Shown: in pieces, positions 41,301-49,740 of the stretch
Layout of the letters: each line of letters begins with the position of its first letter
How positions within the stretch are numbered: the stretch's first letter is position 1
Assembly (NCBI GenBank): GCA_964422925.1
Contig: CAYRDC010000007.1
Span: 1 to 64,000, forward strand
Length of the DNA: 64,000 bases
Reading direction: 5' to 3'
DNA from: CAYRDC01 sp964422925
Lineage (GTDB): Bacteria; Bacteroidota; Bacteroidia; Chitinophagales; S012-47
Notes under the pieces: generated by a model
Databases searched by the model: none
Told to the model about the DNA's origin: nothing
Seen by the model: the letters and a program-made list of their open reading frames with translations, nothing else
Made by a program: the position numbers and the translations under genes

Positions 41301-42596
41301 ATGAGCAAGGAAGTTGCCAAGGAAAAAAGCATGATCCTGCAAAAAAACATGGTAGCAGGATTGTTTGACGATTTAAGCCGGGTAAAGGAGACGGGCAAGA
41401 AAGTGGTGTACACTTTTGTTCCGGGGAACCTCAGCGAATTGATCCGGGCTTTTGACATGTTGCCGGTTTACCCGGAAATCAATGCGCTGCAGTCCGGCAT
41501 GCGCAAACGTTCTGGTGGGTTCATCAAAGATGCGGAAAAAGTAGGGCATTCTGAAGATGTGTGCACCTATGTTAAATGTGATATCGGGATGTTCCTGAAC
41601 GGGAACATTGGCCCTACGGGGCAGCCCCTGCCGCCTCCGGACCTGTTGCTGTTAAGCTATACGGGTTGTTTCACTTTTATGAAATGGTTCGAGAACCTGG
41701 AGCGCATTTATCCCGGTGTGGAAGTGGCCATGCTGCACACTCCATACCAGGAAGAAGGCAAGATTACTCCGGAGATGCGGGAATACATGGTCAGGCAGCT
41801 GAAGGAAGAGGTCATTCCCAAAATGGAAAAGGTCTCCGGCAATAAATACGATGAAGAAAAACTAAAGCAATACCTGAAAAATTCTGCGGAGGCTGAGGAA
41901 CTGCTGGTAGAGATTTTTAATTCCGCCAAACATGTGCCTTCCCCGATTGACGGCTATTTTGCCGGAGTTTATTATATCGGTCCGGTGAATATCGGTTTCC
42001 GGGGCACACCGGAAGCGATAGAATATTACCGGCAACTGCTTAAAGAGGTAAAAGAACGTATCCGCAAGGGACAGGGACCTGTTACCCCGGAAGGGGAGTT
42101 GAAGAATGAACGGTTCCGCATAGTGGTGGAAGGCCCGCCCAACTGGACCAATTTCCGGGAATTCTGGAAAATGTTTTATGACCTGGGTGCGGTCATTGTC
42201 GCTTCCAGTTATACCAAAGTGGGCGGGGTGTTTGACCAGGGATTCCGGCACAATCCGGAAAAACCGCTGGAAAGCCTGGCAGATTACTGTATGAATGTGT
42301 ACACCAATCACAATATTCCCCAGCGGATTGACCTGCTGGCCAAGTATATCAAGGAATTCAAAGCCGATGGTTTCCTGGTGAATTCCATCAAAAGCTGCAA
42401 TTCCTTCTCAGCCGGCCAGCTCGCTATGATGCGCACCCTGGAAGAAAGGCTGGGGGTACCAGTGGGCTTCATTGAGTCTGACCTGGTGGACCCGAGATAT
42501 TTCTCGTTCTCGAACATCAAGAACCGGCTCGATTCCTTCTTCCAAATGCTGGAACAGCGGAAAATTATTATGAACCAAAATGTGCCTGTAGCATGA
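41301..42596 (+). CDS. bcrB: Benzoyl-CoA reductase class I, subunit BcrB-like
   Basis: A 431-residue HgdA/HgdB-family subunit, the other catalytic subunit. Cluster ligands are Cys88 (Glu-Asp-Val-Cys-Thr-Tyr-Val-Lys), Cys123 (Tyr-Thr-Gly-Cys-Phe-Thr-Phe-Met-Lys-Trp-Phe) and Cys366 (Ser-Ile-Lys-Ser-Cys-Asn-Ser-Phe-Ser-Ala-Gly-Gln). Glu/Pro-rich Val-Glu-Gly-Pro-Pro-Asn-Trp-Thr lies in the substrate domain. These features and the length match Thauera BcrB. The subunit pairs with BcrC. Its stop overlaps the start of bcrA by four bases (ATGA), which couples their translation. Confidence 0.94.
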   Translation: MSKEVAKEKSMILQKNMVAGLFDDLSRVKETGKKVVYTFVPGNLSELIRAFDMLPVYPEINALQSGMRKRSGGFIKDAEKVGHSEDVCTYVKCDIGMFLNGNIGPTGQPLPPPDLLLLSYTGCFTFMKWFENLERIYPGVEVAMLHTPYQEEGKITPEMREYMVRQLKEEVIPKMEKVSGNKYDEEKLKQYLKNSAEAEELLVEIFNSAKHVPSPIDGYFAGVYYIGPVNIGFRGTPEAIEYYRQLLKEVKERIRKGQGPVTPEGELKNERFRIVVEGPPNWTNFREFWKMFYDLGAVIVASSYTKVGGVFDQGFRHNPEKPLESLADYCMNVYTNHNIPQRIDLLAKYIKEFKADGFLVNSIKSCNSFSAGQLAMMRTLEERLGVPVGFIESDLVDPRYFSFSNIKNRLDSFFQMLEQRKIIMNQNVPVA

Positions 42597-43963
42597 GTAA
42601 ATATTATTTAGGAGTAGATCTCGGTTCCACGACTTCCAAAGCCGTGATCATCAATGAAAAAGATGAAATAGTTGGCAAAGGGATTACCAATACCCGGGCA
42701 AACTATGAAGTGGCTGCTGAAATTGCCCGCCAGGAAGCCGTGTATGATACACGGTTTACCCTGCTGGAGCAAAATCTAAAGGCGGAGCTTACGCAGGAAG
42801 GTCAGTTGCATGAAATGCTGCAATCCTTGGATGATACTTTCCACTTCCTGGAATTTGACAAAAGGATGGAAGGCCTGTTCAACCAGTTTGAAAAGGTCAC
42901 CCGGGAATCGATCGAACCCGAAGCCGGCCGGGAAATCCTGAAAACGTTGCCAGAGATCAAGGATACGATTCGCCCTGAGATTATGGAGCAGTACCTGCAC
43001 CAGGGGCTGGCCCGCAAAAGCCAGTTTTTCCGGGATGTGGTGAATGAATATTACACCCACTATGTCGAAAAGCTGGACCCGGATCTTTTTGAAAAGTTTA
43101 TGCTGGTGTTCGACAAAAGCATAACCCCGGTTGAAAATAAGTTGATCGATTTTGATTTTGAGGAACTGGTGGTGGAAGCGCTTGAACTGCTGGCCGACTC
43201 GGGGGATTATCCGGAGCTGTCGCGTGGCAGCCGGATGTTCGACACCATTATGGGGCAGGTACATAAAGTGGCCGGGGAAGACATTGTGATTGATAATATG
43301 GTGGGCACCGGCTACGGAAGGGCTTTGCTGCCTTTCCCGGAAGAGTGCATCAAATCCGAAATCCTGTGCCATGCGTTCGGGGCCCATGCTTATTTCCCGA
43401 AAACCCGGACGGTGCTTGACATTGGCGGGCAGGACACCAAAGCCATCCAGGTGGATGAATTCGGCCTGGTCACGAGCTTTCACATGAATGACCGCTGCGC
43501 GGCCGGCTGCGGCAGGTATCTCGGTTACATTGCAGACGAACTGAACATTTCGCTGAATGAACTGGGGCCGCTGGCCATGGACGCTCAGAAACAGGTCAAT
43601 ATCTGCTCAACCTGCACCGTGTTTGCCGGGGCTGAGCTGCGCGAGTTGCTCAACGTAGGCGAGAAACGGGAAGACATTCTGGCGGGCCTGCACAAATCCA
43701 TCGTGATGCGGGCTATGTCCCTGATTGCCCGGTCAGGAGGCGTGCACAATGAGTTTACCTTTACCGGAGGGGTTGCCCGCAACCAGGCAGTGCTGAAATA
43801 TGTGTCTTCGATGATTCATGAAAGTTACGGGAATGACATAAAGATCAATGTGCACACGGATTCCATTTTTATGGGGGCGCTCGGAGGGGCCTTATTCGCC
43901 CGCAGGAATATCCGGGTCGACCTGCCTGACGCGAAAAAATCAAAGTCAGCCAAAGTGGCTTAA
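42593..43963 (+). CDS. bcrA: Benzoyl-CoA reductase class I, ATPase subunit BcrA-like
   Basis: A 456-residue ASKHA-fold ATPase of the BadF/BcrA/HgdC family. The N-terminal phosphate loop is Asp-Leu-Gly-Ser-Thr-Thr-Ser-Lys at residues 9-16. Cluster cysteines shared with BcrD are Cys302 (Asp-Arg-Cys-Ala-Ala-Gly-Cys-Gly-Arg) and Cys341 (Ser-Thr-Cys-Thr-Val-Phe-Ala). Residues about 40-210 hold a long helical insertion that distinguishes BcrA from the short BcrD. BcrA and BcrD together hydrolyse ATP and lower the electron potential for ring reduction. Overlap with bcrB is four bases and the gap to bcrD is 24 bases. Confidence 0.94.
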   Translation: MSKYYLGVDLGSTTSKAVIINEKDEIVGKGITNTRANYEVAAEIARQEAVYDTRFTLLEQNLKAELTQEGQLHEMLQSLDDTFHFLEFDKRMEGLFNQFEKVTRESIEPEAGREILKTLPEIKDTIRPEIMEQYLHQGLARKSQFFRDVVNEYYTHYVEKLDPDLFEKFMLVFDKSITPVENKLIDFDFEELVVEALELLADSGDYPELSRGSRMFDTIMGQVHKVAGEDIVIDNMVGTGYGRALLPFPEECIKSEILCHAFGAHAYFPKTRTVLDIGGQDTKAIQVDEFGLVTSFHMNDRCAAGCGRYLGYIADELNISLNELGPLAMDAQKQVNICSTCTVFAGAELRELLNVGEKREDILAGLHKSIVMRAMSLIARSGGVHNEFTFTGGVARNQAVLKYVSSMIHESYGNDIKINVHTDSIFMGALGGALFARRNIRVDLPDAKKSKSAKVA

Positions 43964-43987
43964 TACAGACAAAGAAAACATCGCATT

Positions 43988-44830
43988 ATGAGCAAGACAT
44001 TATATACCATGGGCATCGATGTAGGCGGAAGCTACATCAAAGGGGTGATAATGGAATATGGCGCAAAACCGAAGGTATTGTACAAGCGGACCGAAAAGAT
44101 CCGGAAACGTAATCCGGCCCAGGTCGCTGACGATTTGATTCAGTACCTTTTAAATAAATCAGGGTTGACGCGCGAAGACCTGGCTTACCTGGCCTCTACC
44201 GGTGAAGGGGAAATGGTAACCCGCAAAACCGGCCATTTCTACAGTATGACCACCCATGCCCGGGGGGCCAAATTCCTGGTGCCGGAAGCCCGCTCGGTGG
44301 TAGACCTGGGAGCTTTGTATGTCCGGGCCATTAAAATCAATGAAGAAGGCAGGGTTATCAATTATAAAATGACCGGCCAATGTGCTTCCGGTTCGGGACA
44401 GTTTATCGAAAATATTTCACGCTATCTGGGCCTGGCCATCGAAGAAGTGGGAGACATCTCCATGCAGGCCAAGGAACCCGAACTGCCTTCCGGCATTTGT
44501 GCCGTGCTGGCTGAAACCGATGTCATCAACATGGTGTCGCGGGGAATCAGCACTCCGGACATTATCAAAGGGATTCACCTGTCCGTAGCCAACCGGACGG
44601 CAAAATTGCTGAGCACCCTGAAACCGGAATCGCCACTGGTGCTGACCGGAGGGCTGGCCCTGAACAAGGGCATGGTGCAGGCTTTGCAGGAAATCCTGGG
44701 TGAGAGCAAAAACCCTGTTCAGATTGTAGCCCATCCGGACGCCATCTATGCCGGGGCCATCGGGGCCGCCATATGGGGTGGTTACCGGTATGAAATTTTG
44801 CAACGAAAACAATCGGCCATAATCGCATAA
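43988..44830 (+). CDS. bcrD: Benzoyl-CoA reductase class I, ATPase subunit BcrD-like
   Basis: A 280-residue short ASKHA ATPase. The phosphate loop is Gly-Ile-Asp-Val-Gly-Gly-Ser-Tyr near residue 12. Cys132 (Gly-Gln-Cys-Ala-Ser-Gly-Ser-Gly-Gln-Phe) and Cys171 (Gly-Ile-Cys-Ala-Val-Leu-Ala-Glu-Thr-Asp) provide ligands to the [4Fe-4S] cluster bridging BcrA and BcrD. Met-Val-Ser-Arg-Gly-Ile-Ser is a BcrD-specific stretch. It completes the four-gene set and 20 bases later an acyl-CoA ligase starts. Confidence 0.94.
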   Translation: MSKTLYTMGIDVGGSYIKGVIMEYGAKPKVLYKRTEKIRKRNPAQVADDLIQYLLNKSGLTREDLAYLASTGEGEMVTRKTGHFYSMTTHARGAKFLVPEARSVVDLGALYVRAIKINEEGRVINYKMTGQCASGSGQFIENISRYLGLAIEEVGDISMQAKEPELPSGICAVLAETDVINMVSRGISTPDIIKGIHLSVANRTAKLLSTLKPESPLVLTGGLALNKGMVQALQEILGESKNPVQIVAHPDAIYAGAIGAAIWGGYRYEILQRKQSAIIA

Positions 44831-44850
44831 AAAATGTATGTCTGCTGCCT

Positions 44851-46566
44851 ATGAAAGTGTTAAAGTCTGACATACCGCTGCCGGAAGTCCTTCCCAACAT
44901 TGCCACTATGCTGAAAATAAATGCCGGTCGTTTTGCTGACCGGTATGTCTACATGGAAAAGGACCCTTCCGGCAAATACCGCGGAATCACCTGGGCTGAT
45001 TTTTTCCGCTATGTGCAACGCATTGCGGCAAACCTGCGGGATTACGGCTTCCGCGATGGTGACAAAATGGTCATATTTTCGAGGAACCGGCTCGAAATGC
45101 TGGAACTGGAACAGGCACTCAAAGCCTCCGGAGGAGTGGCCGTGCCCATTTTCGCGGGTTTCAAACGGGAAGCAGCCGAATTGCTGATCAGGCATTCAGA
45201 CGCAAAATTTATAGCCGTTGAAGGGCAATCCCAGCTGGCTGAAATCACTCCGGAGCTGGGGTTGAAACATTATTTCGTTTTCGACAAGGTTGAGGACAGC
45301 CGGTTTTCCAACCTCTCGCATTTCGAGGAATTGCTAAAGTCCAATGACCGGGCAAAAAACAGCCTGAAAACCGATGCCGATCCGGATGAAATCTGCCTGA
45401 ACATGTACACTTCGGGCACCACGGGCCTGCCCAAATGCGTGCAGCTGACGCACCGCAATATCCTTTCCCAGCAGGCAGCCCTTTCGGCCCTGTGGAACCT
45501 GGATGAAAACGACCGCTTCCTGAGTTACCTTCCCTGGCACCACAGCTTTGGGGGCATTTTTGAAAAATACAATGCTTTGTTCAACGGGGCTACGCTGGCC
45601 CTGGAGTCGTCTTACGGCAAAGAGCCGGAAGAAATATTTGCCAATTGGCGCGAGGTGCAGCCTACGGTCTTTTTCAGTATCCCCAAAATTTACAAGGCCC
45701 TGGTTGAACTGACCCACAAAGACAAAGAAGCCGAAGCCCTGTTTTTCCACTCCGGGCTGAAATTTATTTTCACTGCCGCGGCCCCCTTACCCGAAAATTT
45801 ATCGGACGAATTTACCAGGCGCGGCATTCCGGTCATTGAGGGATGGGGCCTGACGGAAACCTCTCCCTGCTGCACCCTCACGGATCCATCAGTAAAGCGC
45901 GTACCCGGAATAGTGGGCAAGCCGATACCCGGAGTGGAAATCCGGCTCGACAAGGATAACGAGATTCAGATTAAAGGCCCCAACGTGATGGTAGCCTATT
46001 ACCGGAATGATGAAGCGAACCGCGAGGTATTCACCAGGGACGGCTGGTTCCGCACCGGGGATATTGGTGAAATTACCGAAACCGGCATACGCCTGATTGC
46101 CCGTAAAGACCGTATCTTTAAACTATCGAACGGGGAAAAGGTAATACCCACCGATATTGAAAAGATCATTGAAAAGAAATGTCACTATGTTTCCTACGCT
46201 GTGGTGACCGGCAGCGGGGAAGAATACCCGGTAGCGCTGATCTTTCCCAATAAACGATTACTGGATTCGCCTGATTATGAGCATACCCCGATTGACGGCT
46301 GCTTTTGCCCGCGCAACCTCGAGGAACTTTCCAAATGCCTCCAGGGATGCCTGGATGACGCCAACTGTGCCATCGCGCAGAAGTTTGCCCGGGTGAAACG
46401 GGCCGCCATCATTGACGATGAGCTGAGCATTGACAACCGGACACTCACTCCCAGCATGAAAGTGTCTCCGAAGAATGTGATCAATGCCTATAAAGTGTAT
46501 GTGGAGAATTTGTACGGTAAAAACCGGGAAATGCCCCGGGAAGCTTATATGATCCGGTTGGATTAA
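44851..46566 (+). CDS. AMP-forming acyl-CoA ligase (long-chain type fold)
   Basis: A 571-residue ANL-superfamily adenylate-forming ligase. The ATP-binding loop is Thr-Ser-Gly-Thr-Thr-Gly-Leu-Pro-Lys at about residue 190, Gly-Trp-Gly-Leu-Thr-Glu-Thr is the A5 motif, and Asp-Gly-Trp-Phe-Arg-Thr-Gly-Asp-Ile-Gly with Arg-Lys-Asp-Arg is the A7/A8 hinge region. These are closer to the FadD/FACL group than to benzoate-CoA ligases. Position between bcrD and the extra reductase suggests it activates an aromatic or aryl-acetic acid, for example indoleacetate or benzoate, but the active-site pocket cannot be predicted here. A later Cys-rich stretch Cys-Phe-Cys-Pro lies near residue 486. Confidence 0.85.
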   Translation: MKVLKSDIPLPEVLPNIATMLKINAGRFADRYVYMEKDPSGKYRGITWADFFRYVQRIAANLRDYGFRDGDKMVIFSRNRLEMLELEQALKASGGVAVPIFAGFKREAAELLIRHSDAKFIAVEGQSQLAEITPELGLKHYFVFDKVEDSRFSNLSHFEELLKSNDRAKNSLKTDADPDEICLNMYTSGTTGLPKCVQLTHRNILSQQAALSALWNLDENDRFLSYLPWHHSFGGIFEKYNALFNGATLALESSYGKEPEEIFANWREVQPTVFFSIPKIYKALVELTHKDKEAEALFFHSGLKFIFTAAAPLPENLSDEFTRRGIPVIEGWGLTETSPCCTLTDPSVKRVPGIVGKPIPGVEIRLDKDNEIQIKGPNVMVAYYRNDEANREVFTRDGWFRTGDIGEITETGIRLIARKDRIFKLSNGEKVIPTDIEKIIEKKCHYVSYAVVTGSGEEYPVALIFPNKRLLDSPDYEHTPIDGCFCPRNLEELSKCLQGCLDDANCAIAQKFARVKRAAIIDDELSIDNRTLTPSMKVSPKNVINAYKVYVENLYGKNREMPREAYMIRLD

Positions 46567-46577
46567 TACATTGAAAT

Positions 46578-47807
46578 ATGAAAGGGTACCAGATAAAATC
46601 GGCAGGATTACTGAAGCAAACCATGCAGGAGTATTTTCACCGGCTTGGTACCGCTCCTAAAGTAGCATGGTGCACCAGTGTCGGGCCGGCCGAACTGCTC
46701 CGTTCCTTTGGTTTTGAGGTCTATTTCCCCGAGAATCATGGCGCCCTGATCGGAGCCACCCGCAAAGCGGCTGATTATATCCCGGCTTCCTACAACCTGG
46801 GCTTTTCCAATCATGTCTGCAGCTATACGACCAGCGATGTGGGCGCTTACCTGCTCAAAGAAACTCCGCTGCAAAAACACTATGGACTGGAAAGCATACC
46901 CAAACCGGACCTCATTGTTTACAATACCAATCAGTGCCGCGAAGTGCAGGACTGGTTCGGGTTTTTTGCCCGGGAGTTCAATTGCCCGATTGCAGGCATT
47001 CATCCTCCGCGCTATCTGGAGGAGATCACCAAAGAAGACATTCGGAATGTCACCAATCAGTTCAGGGCTTTGATCCCGGTGTGCGAAGAGGCCTCCGGCC
47101 AGGCTTTTGATGAAGACCGTTTCAGGGAGGTGTTGCAGCTCAGCGCGGATGCCACCCTGCTGTGGCAGGAAGTGCTGAAAACAGCCAAAAACGACCCGGC
47201 CCCGATCAGTTTTTTTGACGGTACCATTCACATGGGACCTATTGTAGTGATGCGAGGGACAGAGATTGCACGCGACTATTACCAAAGCCTGCTGGATGAG
47301 TTGAAGGCCAATGCCACTACCGGCAAAGGGATGACCGATCCGGGTCATTTGCGCATTTTCTGGGACGGTATGCCCATCTGGGGGCGCCTTCGCTATTTGT
47401 CCGACCTGTTTATACAGAACCATTCCGTGGTGGTGGCCTCCACCTATTGCAACAGCTGGATATTTGAAGATTTCGACCCCGCTAAGCCATTTGAAAGCTG
47501 CGCGATGGCCTATACCAAAATCTTCATAAACCGGGGTGAAAATGCCAAAATACAGATGCTAAAATCCTGGGCGGAAGAATATGCCATTGACGGCATGATT
47601 TTTCACGATAGCAAAACCTGCTTCAACAACAGCAATGCCCGGTTCGGCATGCCGCAGCGGTTTAAGGACGAAACCGGCATCCCGGCCCTGGTGATTGAAG
47701 GAGACCTGAACGATTTGCGGTTCTTCTCGGAAGGGCAGTCGACCACGAAAATTGAAACATTCCTGGAACAAATAGCCAGCGCCAGGCCCGCGGGTGTGGT
47801 TCGTTAA
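46578..47807 (+). CDS. Single-subunit HgdB-family reductase-like protein
   Basis: A 409-residue protein of the 2-hydroxyacyl-CoA dehydratase/benzoyl-CoA reductase family (HgdB fold). The three cluster cysteines are retained: Cys81 (Asn-His-Val-Cys-Ser-Tyr), Cys120 (Asn-Gln-Cys-Arg-Glu-Val) and Cys348 (Ser-Lys-Thr-Cys-Phe-Asn-Asn). Five more cysteines (for example 32, 136 and 169) have no known role. It is clearly diverged from BcrB and BcrC. Unlike HgdAB or BcrBC it has no second subunit nearby, so it is probably a homodimer, as in double-cubane proteins, or a dimer with BcrB/C. The next gene supplies an ATPase domain that could drive it. Confidence 0.85.
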   Translation: MKGYQIKSAGLLKQTMQEYFHRLGTAPKVAWCTSVGPAELLRSFGFEVYFPENHGALIGATRKAADYIPASYNLGFSNHVCSYTTSDVGAYLLKETPLQKHYGLESIPKPDLIVYNTNQCREVQDWFGFFAREFNCPIAGIHPPRYLEEITKEDIRNVTNQFRALIPVCEEASGQAFDEDRFREVLQLSADATLLWQEVLKTAKNDPAPISFFDGTIHMGPIVVMRGTEIARDYYQSLLDELKANATTGKGMTDPGHLRIFWDGMPIWGRLRYLSDLFIQNHSVVVASTYCNSWIFEDFDPAKPFESCAMAYTKIFINRGENAKIQMLKSWAEEYAIDGMIFHDSKTCFNNSNARFGMPQRFKDETGIPALVIEGDLNDLRFFSEGQSTTKIETFLEQIASARPAGVVR

Positions 47808-47833
47808 AGCCTGAATAAAAAAAGACCGAAACA

Positions 47834-49723
47834 ATGACAAACAAGGATAAAAAAGATAATGGGGTAAAAAAAGCCGGTAAGCCGGCAATCCCTGAACGGG
47901 TTGCCATAGTCGGCCTGGGGCCGGTCGGAATGACCCTGGCAGTCCACCTGCAGGAAGCGGGCTGCCGGGTGGCCATCTGCGACATGGACCGCCTCAAGAT
48001 CAACAAGATCCGCAAGGAAGGTATCCGCCTGGTCAATGTCATCCAGAAAACTGCCTGGTTTGAAGATATTTTCACCGGCATTGCCGATCTGAAATCTTTT
48101 GACCCCGACCTGCTTATTTTCTCGCTGAAGTCGTACCAAATGGCTTCCGCCCTGGCTGAAGCCGGTGAACTGGTCTCGGATAAACTGCACGTGATCAGCG
48201 CGCAAAACGGCATTGACATCGAATGGCTGCCGGCCGAAGTGTTTGGCGAGTCGCACACCCTGCGCATGGTAATCAATTATGCCGGTAATCTAAATGAACC
48301 CAACGAGGTTAAGGTAACCTTCTTCAATCCGCCAAACTATATCGCCTCTATTGATGACAGTTGTACCAGTTTGGCCGAATCTTATGCCGCTGCATTGAAT
48401 TCGGTCGGATTGACCACGGAAGTGCTGGATTCCTTCGGAATCATCAGGCGGAGTTGGGAGAAGACCATTTTGAACGCTTCGCTGAGCGCGTTGTGCGGGA
48501 TCGGGAAACTAACCATCCGGGAAGCCATGGAGATGCCCGATACCATGGAAATCGTGGAACAGGTAATTCACGAAGCGGTGGAAGTGGCGGAAGCGGAAAA
48601 AATCCGTTTCCCGGACGATTTTATCCGCAAATGCATGCGATACCTCAAGAAGGCGGGCGACCATTTCCCATCGCTCGCGGTGGACCTCATCAATAACCGC
48701 CCCACGGAAATCGATTACCTGAACGGGAAGATTGTGGCCTACGGGCGCAAGCATTATATCCGCACTTCCCTGAACCTGGTATTCACCAACATGATCAAGG
48801 CCATGACCCACAAAAAACTCATGGCCTATATGCCCGGCAAGATTGCCGGCCCGGATACCCGTCCGGCCGGTATCGTGGTGGGCGATAAAGGGAAACTGCA
48901 GGTTTCCGGCTCCGGGCCCTGGTTCATGGGCGTGGACCTGGGATCGGCTTACACCAAATTTACCGTCATCAACCGCAACGGGGAAGTGGCTTTCCGCACC
49001 ACGTTGAAAACCCTGAACCGGGAAAAAATCGCAGTTCGCCATGTGGTGGAAGCTCTGCACGGTGAATTCGACATCGCCATGAGCTGCGCTACCGGCTATG
49101 GCCGTAAGCATTTCCATGAAGCGGAGCTGATCAAAACCGAAATCAACTGCGCGGCCAAAGGGGTGCAGCACTTTGTGCCTGGGGCTAAGAACATTATTGA
49201 CATTGGCGGAGAGGATATCAAGGTCATTCATTGCGATGAAAACGGAGCGGTTGAAAATTTTTATCTCAATGATAAATGTTCAGCGGGCACCGGCTCTTTC
49301 CTGACCGAAATTGCCGAGCGGGCCGATATCCGGATCAGCGAAATGAGCGACCTGGCCGCCAAGTCGCAATTTGATTCCGAGCTGAACAGCTTCTGCACCG
49401 TCTTTGCCAAAACCGAAATCATGGGCTGGCTGTTTGACGGGAAATCAGTGGAAGACATTGCCCGGGGCATTTACCTGTCCATTGCCAACCGGGTATTCAA
49501 GCTGCGGGTCGATCCGCAAAAGCCGGTGATCATGATTGGCGGGGTCATTGACCACCATCCCTACCTGGCCAAACTGCTGGAACCCAGGTACGGGCAGTCA
49601 ATCAGCACGCTGGAAAATCCGCAGCATACCGTTTCGTTCGGTGCGGCATTATATGCCCTGGAACAGTGGGAAAATCAACAAAAGGCAAAAGAGGAAGCTA
49701 TACCCGAAGCCAAAAAACAGTAA
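47834..49723 (+). CDS. Fusion of ketopantoate-reductase-like (ApbA) domain and BadF/HgdC-type ATPase
   Basis: A 629-residue fusion. Residues about 17-345 look like 2-dehydropantoate 2-reductase: Val-Ile-like Gly-Leu-Gly-Pro-Val-Gly NAD(P) loop near residue 27, Ser-Ala-Gln-Asn-Gly near residue 122, and a helical substrate domain. Residues about 362-625 are an ASKHA ATPase of the HgdC/BadF type: Gly-Val-Asp-Leu-Gly-Ser-Ala-Tyr-Thr-Lys near residue 366, Gly-Gly-Glu-Asp, and the cluster cysteines Cys482 (Lys-Cys-Ser-Ala-Gly-Thr-Gly-Ser) and Cys521 (Ser-Phe-Cys-Thr-Val-Phe-Ala). I know of no described protein with this architecture. It follows the HgdB-like gene by 26 bases and would be its activator, and may feed it electrons from NAD(P)H or reshape an acyl substrate. 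Confidence 0.85.
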   Translation: MTNKDKKDNGVKKAGKPAIPERVAIVGLGPVGMTLAVHLQEAGCRVAICDMDRLKINKIRKEGIRLVNVIQKTAWFEDIFTGIADLKSFDPDLLIFSLKSYQMASALAEAGELVSDKLHVISAQNGIDIEWLPAEVFGESHTLRMVINYAGNLNEPNEVKVTFFNPPNYIASIDDSCTSLAESYAAALNSVGLTTEVLDSFGIIRRSWEKTILNASLSALCGIGKLTIREAMEMPDTMEIVEQVIHEAVEVAEAEKIRFPDDFIRKCMRYLKKAGDHFPSLAVDLINNRPTEIDYLNGKIVAYGRKHYIRTSLNLVFTNMIKAMTHKKLMAYMPGKIAGPDTRPAGIVVGDKGKLQVSGSGPWFMGVDLGSAYTKFTVINRNGEVAFRTTLKTLNREKIAVRHVVEALHGEFDIAMSCATGYGRKHFHEAELIKTEINCAAKGVQHFVPGAKNIIDIGGEDIKVIHCDENGAVENFYLNDKCSAGTGSFLTEIAERADIRISEMSDLAAKSQFDSELNSFCTVFAKTEIMGWLFDGKSVEDIARGIYLSIANRVFKLRVDPQKPVIMIGGVIDHHPYLAKLLEPRYGQSISTLENPQHTVSFGAALYALEQWENQQKAKEEAIPEAKKQ

Positions 49724-49740
49724 AACCTAAAATCCATCGC

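Noticed and set aside
42593..44830. Alternative reading of bcrA/bcrD as activators of 2-hydroxyglutaryl-CoA dehydratase
   Set aside because: BcrA carries the long helical insertion and both ATPases occur together with BcrC and BcrB in C-B-A-D order, which fits benzoyl-CoA reductase better. HgdC activators are single short homodimers.
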